Source: Symbiodinium kawagutii
Lineage: Eukaryota > Sar > Dinophyceae > Suessiales > Symbiodiniaceae
DNA length: 64,000 nt
Direction of reading: 5' to 3'
Assembly (NCBI GenBank): GCA_009767595.1
Contig: VSDK01026163.1
Coordinates: 62,001 to 126,000, forward strand
Notes under the pieces: model-generated
Databases searched by the model: none
What the model saw: only the letters and a program-made list of their open reading frames with translations
What the model was told of the DNA's origin: nothing
Shown here: positions 44,280-55,518 of the stretch, piece after piece
Layout of the letters: each line of letters opens with the position of its first letter
Position numbering within the stretch: the first letter of the stretch is position 1
Made by a program: the position numbers and the translations under genes

Positions 44280-45710
44280 CTCGGATCGCTTTGACAAAAG
44301 AACTTTGGGTTGCTGCGTCTGGTCTGAACTAGGTGGAAGCTTCAAATCATCCAAATCTTGCACAAATGGCCAACGTATCACCCTGATCTACAGCAAAGGT
44401 AGCCATCCTGATCAACAGAAACAAATCCAGTTTTGCCATCCTTCAAGGCCTTAGCCCTGACGATTTTGGCGCACGAGATTTCCTGAGTCGCCCCACCCAT
44501 CCATGTCTACGCACAAACGATATCGACCACCTGGGAGTAACCCACTGGCATCCACATCCACACTCCTGCGCCGGTGCCACATTGCAAACTGTGCTGTGCC
44601 AAGTGCAGTGCTTAATGCATCTGCCAAATCTGCTGTTCTTTCATCTCAATTCATCTCCACCAAGTGCTAAGGCTTGGCTGTTCATGGACATGGATCAGTC
44701 CAAATCAGCCCATCGAAGTGGAAAATGGATCTTGGAGTCGCCGTGGCCAACCTTGGCAGCTTCATGAGATTGGGATTCTGCCTCTGGAAAAACATCAAAC
44801 AAATCATTCAACAAATCAAAAACGCACATCAAATGTTCAATCACTATACAAATGTAATGGCTCAACTTAAAGAGTTCAAATGTTCAAAATACTTCGTCCA
44901 ATCACCAACTGTAAGGGTCAACCAGCTTTGCATCTGGCAATCCACTTGAGCAATCGTGGAGTTCCTTTTGTAACAATGAGTAGCTTAACCCAGGCCACAG
45001 AGTTCCATTGATTGGTCCCTGGTCTTCGCAGTTCACCCTCAGCTGAGATTTTCACCACCGCTCAAGGCTGAACAAAACATGGCTGAAGTGGAAGAAACTA
45101 AATCCTGGATAGAAACACTTGAAGCAACCAAATGGAAGTCAGCCAGCATCAAGTGATTATAACGGGCCCAATACCAAGTCAAGTGGAGAGTGAATGGCTG
45201 ATATCACGGGACAAATTGTCATTGATTTGAGTGCCACTTACTATTGAGGCCACAATCTAGTCCAGATTTAAAAGTTCATAGCCCTGCAGAACTCAAATGA
45301 TCAAACAAGGAGCCAAGAATATCAATACCCTGTTGACAGCTGGATCCGCAGGACAAAACCCTCAGCCTCACTCAAAACAAATGACAATCAACCTTCAAAT
45401 GAGAGCCAGGGCAAATAGTTGCTGTGCATACGGTCATATCGACATGGTCGCATGAACCATATCAGCAAGAACCACCGATAATCAGTACCACAAGCATATA
45501 ATAAGCATTAACATGGATCTCCCATGGCAGTTTGGATGCCTTTGGCGTGTGGTTGTGTGTACCATGGAAAGCCAAGTGGAGCTCTTTTTTGGAAACTGAT
45601 CTTCCAAACCCTGGGAGGATCATGGAGGGCAGGGTACCCCAGGAAACCCCAGGAAACCCCCGGGTACCTCAGGATTCTCCGAGGCCCTCTCCTCACATCT
45701 TCCCATCTCC
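44280..45710. other. mostly non-coding
   Basis: No secure exon; AT-moderate introns or spacer. Confidence 0.4.
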
Positions 45711-45717
45711 AGGGTAC

Positions 45718-45797
45718 CATTCAGCCAAGGTGACGGATCCTCGCAGCTTGTCGCCAGGAACGCTTCAGCCGCCCGGCTGCAGCCGGAACATGTGAGC
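45718..45797 (-). CDS. B-module exon
   Basis: Acceptor GAAAG|G (phase 2), LTCSGCSRAAEAFLATSC then EDPSPWLN, donor ATG|GTACCC (80 nt). The same acceptor phase and L-[TS]-C-S-x-C-[ST] start occur at 48277-48328. Confidence 0.7.
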
Positions 45798-45809
45798 CTT
45801 TCAAGGACA

Positions 45810-46610
45810 GCGTGAGGTCCTCTCCATACGTGCTTCTTGTTGCGCTGGGGATTGGAAAAACATCTCAGTAATACTTTCGCAAGTAAATAGACGGTAAGAT
45901 AAAGAATAATTCACACATGCCTGGACACTCAAGAATCTCGAATTGGTTGGCCACTGTAGAAAACTTCAACACATGTTGTGCGATGGTGTCGAAGTCGCCT
46001 GATTTGCTGCATTGTTTCAGCTCGGAAAGCCCCATCATCCGAAGGATGTTCGTAGCCCTTGGTTGCCCCGCTCTGATGGATCAGGCGGGAACTGTGGCAT
46101 CAAACCATTTCAGGGCCAAGCTTGGAATTCTCCTGCTTGGTCCAGATTGGGATGCCAAGGTTTGCCCATTCTGAGGGCTACAGCTCGATTCTGACAGGAT
46201 CAAAAACCTCTATCAACGGTTCATATTTGGCTGGCCAAGATTCGATGACGGGAGATACGAAAACGTCAAAGCCAGTGGGTCCTCCTGACAATGCTACATT
46301 GGCCTCGGCTATTTCAGTGGAATGATTTCGATACACAGGGGCACATGGAACATGCGCGGTGGTGTAGGCGTTCCCACGTCATGATGATTGTTCCCCCCAT
46401 GATCTACTGCAATCCCAGAACATGTGAGCTATCGCTAAAATGTAAGCATCAAAAAGTAGTGATCATGCCTTCGTTTTAAAGGACTTCCTTCGTTTTACAG
46501 GGTTTTTGCAACATATCAAGGCCTTCGTTTTAAAGGACTTCCTTCGTTTTGCAGGGTTTTAGCCTATATTCCACTTCAATACATCTACTGAGGCCAGGTT
46601 TTTTAGTGGT
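45810..46610. other. mostly non-coding
   Basis: Contains the 40-bp direct repeat at 46467-46560. A frame near 46.1 kb (IPSLALKWFDATVPA) is a weak exon candidate. Confidence 0.35.
46467..46560. repeat. 40-bp direct repeat, 54 bp apart
   Basis: Copies at 46467-46506 and 46521-46560 differ by one base (TTTTACAGGG versus TTTTGCAGGG). Each itself contains two CCTTCGTTTT boxes. Confidence 0.95.
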
Positions 46611-46621
46611 AGCTCATGTGG

Positions 46622-46780
46622 AACTATTCTCAGTCGACTGTGAATCTCAGGGTCAGTTGCAGTCCCAAGCACTCCATCGATATCCACGCAGAGCATGTAG
46701 TGCTTTCCAGCGTGCAAACTCTGCCCGTCCAAGTCTGCTGTCCACTCTTCGTCGCCTCGTTTGCATTGGTCAAACTTCTT
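46622..46780 (-). CDS. A-module exon, unsplit core
   Basis: Acceptor ACTCAG|AAG (phase 0): KKFDQCKRGDEEWTADLDG then AGKHYMLCVDIDGVLGT. A-G-x-x-Y-x-L-C-V-D-I-D-G without the C|V intron. The low end could be GAT|GGAGTG-type or further; approximate. Confidence 0.6.
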
Positions 46781-47300
46781 CTGAGTCGACACAAGGTCAG
46801 TCATCGGCCAAGCTGGTCGGTTTAAAGCGGCATGCTCAGTAAAGCGGAATTCTAAAATTCATGCGTAGAATCTCCGAGGATTTCAACACCAACTTCCCAT
46901 GATGATCAATGAGAGAAGCTTTCCTTTTTGATGAACCAACTCACCAAGTATGTCGACCAACCACGCATATACCCTTGTGATCCAAGCTGGCCCTGCCTGC
47001 ATTCTCAAGGTTTGCTCGAGAGTTCTGAGATGCCTCTGACTTCATAAGATGAAACTTCGACTGATCACAGTACATTCATATGGCTCAAAGCAAGCATTTC
47101 CTGTGAGATCCAACTGCGCTTAACGGATCAACCAACAAGGAATCTTGTTCAATTACACTCATGATATTAGTTGAATTTCTACACTGATAGCGTAAGAAGG
47201 GCTGAGCAGTACTTGATCGTCAACCATTGTGAACCATGCCCAACTATGATGATGTTGAGTCCATTTGTCAACTCTTTCACAAGTCATTAGGAGTACCCAC

Positions 47301-47398
47301 CTGGCAGTCTTCTTCCGCCAGAAAGATCTGCGTTGTGTTGCTGCAACCCGCACAGGTCACGTTGAAGCTGAAGGAGGCCAAAGGATAAACGAAGGAAT
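47301..47398 (-). CDS. B-module exon
   Basis: Acceptor CGGCAG|AT (phase 1) and donor CCAG|GTGGGT enclose 32 codons: FVYPLASFSFNVTCAGCSNT then TQIFLAEEDCQ. Full B signature with an N-x-T sequon on the first Cys strand. Confidence 0.7.
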
Positions 47399-47706
47399 CT
47401 GCCGCGGTGATGCCTGGCATGGGACAAAGAGATGCAATGAGATAAGCAATCTTTGGAACTTCCAGAAGTCAAACCTGGGCAAACCCGCTATCCAAACCAC
47501 TATACAAACTAGATAGCGTAACAAACAAGTATCAATTCATCTGGGATTTCGTGGACCGCCATTGATGGTTGATACTTGGGAGGGACCTCCATTCATGCTG
47601 GCAAAGCCGCGTTCGAACCACATTCGTCCACCAGGCTATTCTGAGGCTTCAGTCAGTTTCACAAACATCTCGCTGTTTCATAGCACTTCCAATGCCCGGC
47701 ATTCAC

Positions 47707-47807
47707 AAATGCAGTTCCAGCCTGAAACATAGGCCACGAAGCCCGAATCTCCTGCAGAGAAGTTGCTGGAAGTAGAGTCTAAGTCCATGCAAACTGCATA
47801 GGCATGC
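47707..47807 (-). CDS. A-module exon
   Basis: Acceptor CTGAG|G (phase 2): HAYAVCMDLDSTSSNFSAGD then SGFVAYVSGWNCI, possible donor ATTT|GTGAAT. Y-x-V-C-x-D-L-D and A-G-D-S-G-x-V-x-Y-V-S-G match. A strong GTGAGTG donor for a short preceding exon (ending TNKNY) lies near 47.9 kb. Confidence 0.6.
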
Positions 47808-48114
47808 CTCAGGGGGCTCTTTCTCAAGGCACTTGCGGCACAGAGCTTGCAATCCCAAACGCATGAGCTCCCTTGAGATGCTTTGAGACACTCACCGTAG
47901 TTCTTGTTGGTGGGTTGGCATTGGCCCACAGCCATCCTTTTGGACCTATACAGGACCTTTATGCCTATACAATACTGCCTATACGTATTCTAAAATTCCA
48001 TGTGGCGATATGGCAACTGTCTGTTCTGAGGATGGCGCCCCAATTGCAGGGTGCTGGCATCAATGGTTGCTGATCCGGCAACAAGCAGAGCTGCTGTGGT
48101 TTCCGGGGTGTTAC

Positions 48115-48238
48115 CTCATGCAGTTGAGGGCTAACTGATCCAAAAGAAATCAGCGACACAAAAGCTCGAAATGCATCCATCTCCAGAGCCACCTTCATGC
48201 GATTTGAAGCAATGAAAGTTGGAGAAATTGGAGCCCTC
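48115..48238 (-). CDS. A-like exon
   Basis: The frame NRMKVALEMDAFRAFVSLIS then FGSVSPQLHE ends at a strong donor GAG|GTAACA. F-V-S-L-I-S-x-G-x-V-S-P is close to the A second half. Acceptor not fixed. Confidence 0.45.
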
Positions 48239-48276
48239 AAAGCCCTGAAAGCTTTTTGTTTCCAAGCCCAGCTTCA

Positions 48277-48328
48277 GTCTTCTGCCAGGAAAACGCTGGT
48301 CTCATCGGTGCAAGCACTGCAGCTCAAC
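48277..48328 (-). CDS. B-module exon
   Basis: Acceptor TCTAAG|G (phase 2), LSCSACTDETSVFLAED, then TGA in the genome. An intron must start here; the base context GACT|GAAGC would be a GA donor. Same start as 45718-45797. Confidence 0.55.
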
Positions 48329-48795
48329 CTTAGAGGCGGACACTTCACCAAAACTCCAATGATCAACTTCTCAACACTGTCATTCTCTACTCATTCTCTA
48401 CTCATGTACTCATATTGACAAGTTCATACTGACAGTTTGCTAATCTCATACTATACTCATACTTGTTCATACTTCTGTTCATGCCATTTGATAAACGCGA
48501 AGAACTACTTACCCTTTCGCAAGGTCCCCCAAGTCAGGGGAAGGCGAAGCTGGACAGCGTAGCATTCCTGAAACCCAGCTGCGTCGGCAGACTCTGATCT
48601 GCTAAGGAGCTGAAGGGTCTGCGATGCAGCCTGAAGGTCAAACCCAAAAGCACAATCACTGAATCACTGCCGCACAGGTGACAACTGTTACTGTGCAGCA
48701 TTTCTCTTGGTTGTTATTGCTGCTGCTGTTGTTATTATTGTTGTTCTTGTTGTTCTTGGGAGAGTTGGGTGCCCCATGCCATCGCTACCATGTTG

Positions 48796-48930
48796 TGTGA
48801 CCCTTGGCTGAGCTCCACGCCTGAAGGATGGCGGTAATGCCAAGGGCATCCAACGGAGAGATGTAGATGCTATCCACAGCTCCCGGACTCAATGCTCCCA
48901 CCGAGCCGTCCTTGAAAGCAAGCAGCCCCA
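48796..48930 (-). CDS. A-module exon, second half
   Basis: The frame FKDGSVGALSPGAVDSIYIS then PLDALGITAILQAWSS. P-G-A-V-D-S-I-Y-I-S-P-L follows the A layout. Upstream, the same frame is hydrophobic (GWYVIGIASWVLSLGLLAF). Ends approximate. Confidence 0.5.
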
Positions 48931-49324
48931 GACTCAATACCCAGCTTGCTATGCCAATGACGTACCAACCAGGCAGGAAATCTGTTGTAGCTCCATGGGG
49001 ACACAACAATGACCATGGCAAAAGGAATCCCTCTTACATGTCATGCTTGGTGAATAGTGACTGGCCAAATTTCTCTTATCAGAGTTCCAGCCACATGATT
49101 ATAGTTCCTTTACTTGATTTGGCTTGGTGCACAGGCACGTGACAAACAATGACCGTTGGCTACCACCAGCAACTGCCAAAAATACCATAATTACCAGAGG
49201 TTCAACATCGGTATTTCAGATGTGGCAACATGAATCCCAATAAATCCACTGGATTGTTGCTTGTATTCCCATCCTGGATTCGTAAGAAATCCGGCTGAAG
49301 CAGGGGAGTTTAGATGAAGTTCAA

Positions 49325-49642
49325 AAATTCATAGCCACGTTTTCACTATCATGCAGTATACAAATTTGGAAACGCACATGCTGACCATTCTCAACTTCCG
49401 CAAACGAGATCATCCAAGCGGCTGTATCGACACAAATGGTGTAGTAGCTGCCTGGCGACGCTAAGCTTTCCCCACAGCTAACCATCTCTGAATGTGTAAA
49501 GATTGCGGTGGGGAGTTGCAACTTGGTTTGGGTCTCTTCATCGTTCAGAGACCCGCCTGGTAGGAGAGAGGCTGCATCAATAGACGCTGACCACATGGAT
49601 ACGACACCGTCCAAATAAGCAGAAGCACTGCGCACGGAGGAG
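49325..49642 (-). CDS. long A-module exon
   Basis: Acceptor GTCAG|C (phase 2), about 105 open codons: SAYLDGVVSMWSASIDAASL ... ASPGSYYTICVDTAAW ... EVENGQHVRFQICIL. One of the longest module exons; both halves unsplit. Low end may be an internal GT. Confidence 0.55.
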
Positions 49643-50334
49643 CTGACAGAACCTCAGTGGAGGCCATGTGGAGGACTCTGAACGAAGAAACTCGAAGTAG
49701 TTAAGTTAGATTAAGTAGCTAAGTTAAACTTCTAAGTCTTAGCTAAGTTAGCTTAGCTTCAAAATTCTTTGCAGATCTTTGACGTGGACTCCCCCAGAAA
49801 GCGCACCTGCATCCGTGCAAAGAGTCCCATCCGCTTGGAGGAGGAAAGCCTGGAGTTGAGCGCCCATGCTGGTTGCAATGAAGCTGCTCTAATCCTCAGC
49901 CTTGGTTCATGTGGCTGTTTGCAAACCGTGGTTGTGGAATGTCCTTCTGTTCTTCTGTTTCTTGGTTTCTGTTCTTCTGATTTCTTCTGTTCTTCGGGTT
50001 GAATTTGTGGTGAGGTTGGTGAAATGTGTTGGGTTTCGCCGCAATTGCTGTTGAGCTGTTGGTTTCCACAGCTCCCATCGGCCTGGGAATCCTTGGAGCA
50101 ACACATCGTTGGATCGATCTGTTGATCGCTGCAGGTGATGGACACATCCTGCGCTCCCGGGGAACGGTTGAGAGCTCCCGGAAATGGTTGTTGAGCATCA
50201 TCAAAAAGCGGTCAGTGACAAGGAGAACCACATGTTGAGGCGCTTCGTGATAAGTTGAAGCAATGATAGACAAATGATTGACATTGATTGACCATCATGT
50301 TGAGGATCACACATGGAGGTGCTATTTCAGAACA

Positions 50335-50441
50335 ATCTTTGATCCAGAATTGGCTGCGCTGTTGCCTCGTCGTGTGTGCAGTCGCCACTACCCCAAGTAG
50401 ACTCACATTGACCAAGGCCAGATTCCTCAGGTGCGGCATCA
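50335..50441 (-). CDS. SRCR domain (copy 3), C-terminal exon
   Basis: The frame APEESGLGQCESTWGSGDC then THDEATAQPI. E-E-S-x-L-x-Q-C-x-S-x-W-G-x-x-D-C-x-H-D-E is a classic SRCR C-terminus, better conserved than copies 1 and 2. The junction with the exon at 50667 is not resolved. Confidence 0.65.
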
Positions 50442-50666
50442 CTAAGGTAGTGCTGTTCTGAAATTTGGTTGCGTCACGAAGCACCACAATGACCAAATCA
50501 TCTTTCATGGTTTCCAGGCAGGAACTGCTGTGGTGAATCATGGTCAGTCTGTAAATTTGTACGTTCCAACATCCTGCAATCATTCTGGTCTTTCAAGAAA
50601 TTCTGAACTCCAACAGTTCGAACTCCAACAAATTCAACGACAAGGGTCTGAGCCATCACAAGTCAC

Positions 50667-50753
50667 AGCGGATAACCAGATGGATCCAGAGCCAGGCAAT
50701 GCACCCAGCACTGCACCCTCGCGCAAGCCCAACTGGTTGCAAACCACCATGGC
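50667..50753 (-). CDS. SRCR domain (copy 3), second exon
   Basis: Acceptor CATCAG|GCC: AMVVCNQLGLREGAVLGALP then GSGSIWLSA, 29 codons, donor GTGACT. V-V-C-x-Q-L-G and G-S-G-x-I-W-L match SRCR. The frame stays open to VTCDGSDPC, so the exon may be longer. Confidence 0.7.
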
Positions 50754-51236
50754 CTGATGGGCCGGGAAGGACCCCTTGGATCCTTCTAGGGGCCTTAGTA
50801 GGAGCTTTCGTAGGGGCCTTAGAAAAATCTGAGGAAACTGTTGTATGATACTAGTGCTTTCCATAAATCACTGGGTATCATCCAAACATCATCATTTTAG
50901 TAGGACATCTATGGATTCGGGGTGCAGTGATGGACACATACAATCTCAGACTTGTCGCAAGAATTCCAAGCGAAGCGATGTGCTGGAGCGAAGTCCAGGA
51001 TCAGCAAAGTCTTTACGTCAAAGTTCGACGCAAATCGAGTACCATCACCATAATCTATAAACCATAGATGATTGTTCACACCACTGAATAATTATAGAAC
51101 GCACTGAATGCTTAGCAGTAGCCATATAAACAAGAACAGAGACAAGAAACACCCGTTCAAATGATAAACCCAAAGAGCTGCTCTCTAAGCAACGACGCCA
51201 CATCGCAAACACGAAAGCAAACATGCTGCGCTTCTC

Positions 51237-51350
51237 CTCTGTGTCAGTGAAGTTCTTGTTGCAAATGGTGCCCCACTCGCTGGCGTGCAGCAATTCCACT
51301 CGGCCAGAGAAAGCAGTTCCTCCCGCCAAACGAACGGGCCTGGCCAAGCG
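51237..51350 (-). CDS. SRCR domain (copy 3), N-terminal exon
   Basis: Acceptor TATCAG|CGC, 38 codons: PVRLAGGTAFSGRVELLHAS then EWGTICNKNFTDTE. Ending at GAG|GAGAAG (GA donor) joins F-T-D-T-E to A-M-V-V-C with normal family spacing. The nearby GC and GT alternatives break the frame. Confidence 0.7.
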
Positions 51351-51599
51351 CTGATACAATGTGCTGAGCTGTCTATTGACCAGGGGTTAATAACAGGGGC
51401 CAACAAGCAATCGTAGGAGATGACAAGCTGATTCATAGCATGTTTCAACGTCTTTTCCCTGATCAACTGGTCAATTAATGATTAGGATTAGTTTCTGGCT
51501 TCTTGTCAAGTTTTACCATTGAATCAACCATTCACTGCCCACCAAATCAACCAATTTCAGCCATCAATCAACTGAAATTTGACCATCATCAGGGACATT

Positions 51600-51785
51600 G
51601 CTTAAGCATGAAAGAAATGAATGCTCCGGCAGGGAGATTGCATCATTGAATGCTTCAATTCGGCAGTCTCCACCACGGTGGTGCCGCCTGTTGTCAGCTC
51701 GGCTGGAGCAAACCTCACAGGTAAAGCTGAGCTTCTGGGCCTCGGCTGAGCAATTGCCAGCAGCTGATGGTTCGTTGATCACCAG
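51600..51785 (-). CDS. possible B-module exon
   Basis: The frame GNCSAEAQKLSFTCEVCSS contains K-L-S-F-T-C-x-x-C-S. A GTTTGC donor follows TCE directly, so the exon may end early. Confidence 0.4.
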
Positions 51786-51829
51786 GAGCTGATGGTGGTG
51801 ATCACTTGGATTAAGGATTCACTGGCTGG

Positions 51830-52460
51830 GAAAGATAGCCACTGATCAGTCTATCAATGACCAAATGAAGTCAATTGATGATAAATTCATCAACAGTTGA
51901 TGGTTGATGATCAAGGTTCATGATAATTTGTTGATAATTTTATGAATGATAGCCAATTCTTGCTTGCCAATACTTGTTGATGTTTGTTGTTCATGATGAC
52001 CATGATTCTTAACGAGTTATCGAGTTATGCCATCGATGATGGACGATGTGAAAAATGAGCACGCGAGTCAGGTTAAAGTCATGCCTGAAACTTGCTAGCG
52101 ATGTGGTAGTCAACAAAATGGTTCTTCATGATGCATCATGGTTGATACTGGTCAAGAATCTGGTTGCGGATGTCCGTAGATGATGGTAGCCTCTAGTCAT
52201 CCCCAAATTATCCTAGAAATGAAGCTCTCACTGAGACGGAGAAAAGGTCCTGCAATCTTCTGCATACCATCCTGTGCGCAGTGTCACTTGAAACCTCTTT
52301 ACTGTACTCTTTCAACAAATCTGTGATACTCCTAATCCCTCCAATTTCTTAGGCTCACTTTCGAGACATAATAGACATAGCCATGTCCAACATGCCCACT
52401 TGTATGACCTATCCAATGATACTGCACATCCCTTGATGGTCTATGGGTTGTCTTGGGGTA
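51830..52460. other. non-coding stretch
   Basis: TGAT/ATCA-rich intron; no exon supported. Confidence 0.5.
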
Positions 52461-52463
52461 GAC

Positions 52464-52579
52464 ATCTCTAGCTGCAGCCCGGGCACAGCTGCTGCCTGAA
52501 TCCGCTTCGGTTGCACACCCGCCACTCCAGCTAGGTACACTCGCAGCCCAGAGTCGCCAGCTCCCGAACCGTGATCAAC
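52464..52579 (-). CDS. A-module exon, second half
   Basis: Acceptor CTGCAG|GTT (phase 0): VDHGSGAGDSGLRVYLAGV then AGVQPKRIQAAAVPG. It completes the exon at 53157-53263 (ending S-Y-T-L-C). The low end could be any of several GT sites. Confidence 0.65.
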
Positions 52580-53156
52580 CTGCAGCTGTGACCAGGATCA
52601 ACAGCTATCATGCACAGTCAACCGTCATTAGCCAACATGAACATTGTCTAATATTAAGCACCGGTATTTACCATCTGAAAGAATTGATCAACATTATCCA
52701 ACAGTTTTATGTTGGTCATAAATATTCATCAACCGTTGCTAAGCAATAGAATTAATCAATTAACGAGTATAATCTAACATTTACTATCATTAAACCATGT
52801 AAAAACTACCAGTGCTGTGCACAAGCCCGGCAACATTTTGGCCAGGCAAAGCTTCTTGGAGAAACAATTCACATTTGGCATTTCGCTGTGGCTCCACAAA
52901 AAGGGGTCTGGCTAACAAAAGATGCGGTGATGCTAATAATGTCTAATAATGAATGTCCACAATCCGTAGAGCATCGTAGAGCAGTAGAGTTTCCTACAAA
53001 AGGCAGCATTCGTTGGTTTGCTTGGCCACCTCTAATCGTGTTTGTATTGGGCAGAAGAGTACCCTGGGAGTACTTTGACGGATGGATTAAGATCCTCACC
53101 TACTGACTGGGATCCTTGGACCCACATCAATCCACATCCCTCCCTTGCTAAGAAAC

Positions 53157-53263
53157 ACAAAGTGTGTAGCTGCGAGCAGGTCGGATGGCCGATGTGTCAA
53201 TGGTGACCGTGGCAGTTGCTCCCGAGGGGACTGCTGTATAGGCCAAGGTCTTTCCTGGCTCTC
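53157..53263 (-). CDS. A-module exon, first half
   Basis: Acceptor TTCCAG|GA (phase 1) and donor TGT|GTTTCT, 35 codons: AVPSGATATVTIDTSAIRPA then RSYTLC. Joined to 52579 it reads Y-T-L-C-V-D-H-G across an intron at the same C|V position as the 5.2/5.5-kb pair. Confidence 0.7.
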
Positions 53264-53759
53264 CTGGAAGTTGTAGAGCGAATTCAGCGAATTCACAGCA
53301 TTGCAATCATGGATTTTTTGTTATGCTTGGGCTGAATCCAGTGAATCTCATTCCAAAGCCAACCGGGCGTTCTCCTGGTGACAAAGCTCAAACCTGAAAT
53401 AGGTCAGCCATTGAGTTGGCTATGACCCAATCAGCCGATTGGTCAAATCATTTGGTTTTGGATCATGAACCACCAAGGTTGCTGGAAATGCTCAGCTCAG
53501 TTGGTGAGTCCTGATCCGTGAAAGTCAATACAAAGGAATTGGTTTGGTGCATTCGAAATCCATCATCCAGTAGTTGGTTTGCTATACTTTTTTCACAGGT
53601 AGCTCAAATCCATAGCCATCAAAAAACTCTGGGAACTCCCTGGAGAATCCCTGGAGAATGAATCTTTAAAGAATTTCTGGAGAATTTCTAGTGGTCGGTT
53701 CCCCAGCTGTTGCCCTCTGTGCTCCTGGAACTTCTGCTGGAACGAGCCCAGTTCCTCTG

Positions 53760-53845
53760 CAGACTTCCGCCAGGTGCACTTGGAAGGCATCACAAGCCTC
53801 AGTCCCGATGCTTCGTCTTGCGAACAGCTCCCCAAACCAAAGAGA
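53760..53845 (-). CDS. possible exon
   Basis: The frame RRSIGTEACDAFQVHLAEVC has good composition, and F-x-V-H-L-A-E-x-C resembles the F-L-A-x-x-C end of module B. Other frames open. Confidence 0.3.
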
Positions 53846-53949
53846 ACCACAACACGAATTCAGCCAACCTTTGTTGTTGATACTCTGCTAAGCATGATGA
53901 GTTGGTATAAAGACTCCTTGTTGTTGACAAATTCTTGGCCATCACTGAC

Positions 53950-54084
53950 CAGCTCACTCGCCTTGGCTAACCCTCGAAGCAGCAACTGGAGCCGAGCCGC
54001 CACATCGCAGGTCAAAGTCAAGACTTGTCCAGCGGCAGCACTGATGGTGACAGGTGTGGCAGATGCCACCAGCGTGGCAAAGAC
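53950..54084 (-). CDS. B-module exon (phase 0-0)
   Basis: Acceptor TCGCAG|GTC and donor CTG|GTCAGT enclose exactly 45 codons: FATLVASATPVTISAAAGQV then LTLTCDVAARLQLLLRG. P-V-T-I-S-A-A-A-G-x-x-L-T-L-T-C sets the B consensus upstream of the Cys. Confidence 0.7.
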
Positions 54085-54308
54085 CTGCGAAGCACAGCGT
54101 CACAAGCGGTCGAATCCCTTGGCCAAAACCTATTGCTTGCACATAGATATACACGGCTATCACCCGAACTCACTCTACACAGCTGGGACTTTTAACTTGA
54201 CGACTCTGCAGGTTGGTTAGCAGGTATTCGGTATAATATCCAAAACCACAACTGACAGTCACCAATCAGGAGGTTCCGTGGATATTTGACGCATTCAGTT
54301 TGCATCAC

Positions 54309-54397
54309 CGGCCTCCAAGCCAGTTGGTCCCAACGGTAGTGGCCCATCCCCGTCAATATCGACGCAAAGGCTGTATCTTGCTCCAACTGTGAGTCCT
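54309..54397 (-). CDS. A-module exon, unsplit core
   Basis: Acceptor TGGCAG|A: GLTVGARYSLCVDIDGDGP then LPLGPTGLEA, donor GTGATG. The best single match to the A consensus. Confidence 0.7.
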
Positions 54398-54899
54398 CTG
54401 CCAGCCACAGGGCAACGGAAAAGATCAGCAATCATGTGAGCCATGATCGAAAGTAAATCAGTTAATCATTGCATTTACATGATATATTGATAAGTCTGTA
54501 AGCATTTACAGTATCATTTTCAGATGTAATTGATTGAGTTGTTCATGTTATACAAAATAGGCTGGTCATCCACCAACAAACTGTTGATTTCTAGCTGGAT
54601 GATCTCCTGAAACTGCAGCGCAGTCCTGTTGTGTCCAACTGGATGCTCCAAACCAGGGTGGACACCTGGCTGGCACCCTCCACCTTTCACATCTAGCTAG
54701 GACTCTAACCCTGGTACCCTACAACAACAGGGAATTAAACAAATATAAATGACCTAAAGAACCGATGACTAATTTATTAAAGGCTATTAATATCTATCAA
54801 TGGCTACTGACAGCTCTCAATGGCTATTCGCAGCTATTAGTCCCAACAAAACCATGGCCAATCCGGTGGAACTTCTGCTTTGGAGCTGTCCCTTGGAAC

Positions 54900-55036
54900 C
54901 TGGAGAAACATCGCTGGCGAAGTGCCACTGGAGCAGTTGCCATCCTCCGCCAGCAAACCGATGGAAAGGGAGCTGCAGTTACCCTCGCAATGCATCTCCA
55001 AGGTCTGCAGCCCACCAGTTCGAAGCCTCAGAGTGG
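54900..55036 (-). CDS. B-module exon
   Basis: Acceptor CATCAG|CC (phase 1) and donor CCAG|GTTCCA, 45 codons: TLRLRTGGLQTLEMHCEGNC then SSLSIGLLAEDGNC. C-x-x-x-C spacing and L-L-A-E-x-x-x-C place it in module B. Confidence 0.65.
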
Positions 55037-55438
55037 CTGATGAGCTCAGCATGAGCTACTGACCAGTGGGCTCTAGCCACTGGATCAACTCAAGCTACAA
55101 GATAGGTATGATAGGCTTATGATAGGTATAGAAGTTGCTATATTGCTTGCTGAGCTCCTGGATCAAGCCACTGGATTGGTCAAATGGTCAAACCAATGAC
55201 CTACAACTCACCGACCAAATCCGACCTGATCCAACCAAATCCAACCACAGAATTCTACTGCCCTGTGGTGCTGATTTCTCTCCAAGTCACATGTAGCTGG
55301 TCAAACCTTAGAGTTGCAGGCGCAGCCGGCGCTATACCGCGTACGTGATATACGTGCTTTTTGAATATCCCAAAGAGATACCCCGTAAAGCGCAGGACGT
55401 TGAGCACAGTTTGGGCAGCTTGAGCACTGCCAAGAGAC

Positions 55439-55518
55439 TGATGATCGGAGAAACATACACCGTGAAAGTGGTGTCGCCCCATGGCAAGTCGGATCCTCCG
55501 TCCAGGTCTGAACAAAGC
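55439..55518 (-). CDS. A-module exon, second half
   Basis: Acceptor TGCAG|G (phase 2): LCSDLDGGSDLPWGDTTF then TVYVSPII, donor ATCA|GTCTCT (80 nt). The canonical phase-2 A exon. Confidence 0.7.

Noticed and set aside
52875..52998. Possible B exon (TALRCSTDCGHSLLDI)
   Set aside because: It lies in the intron between two A-module halves that join in phase without it, and the region is AT-rich. It remains an alternative-exon possibility.
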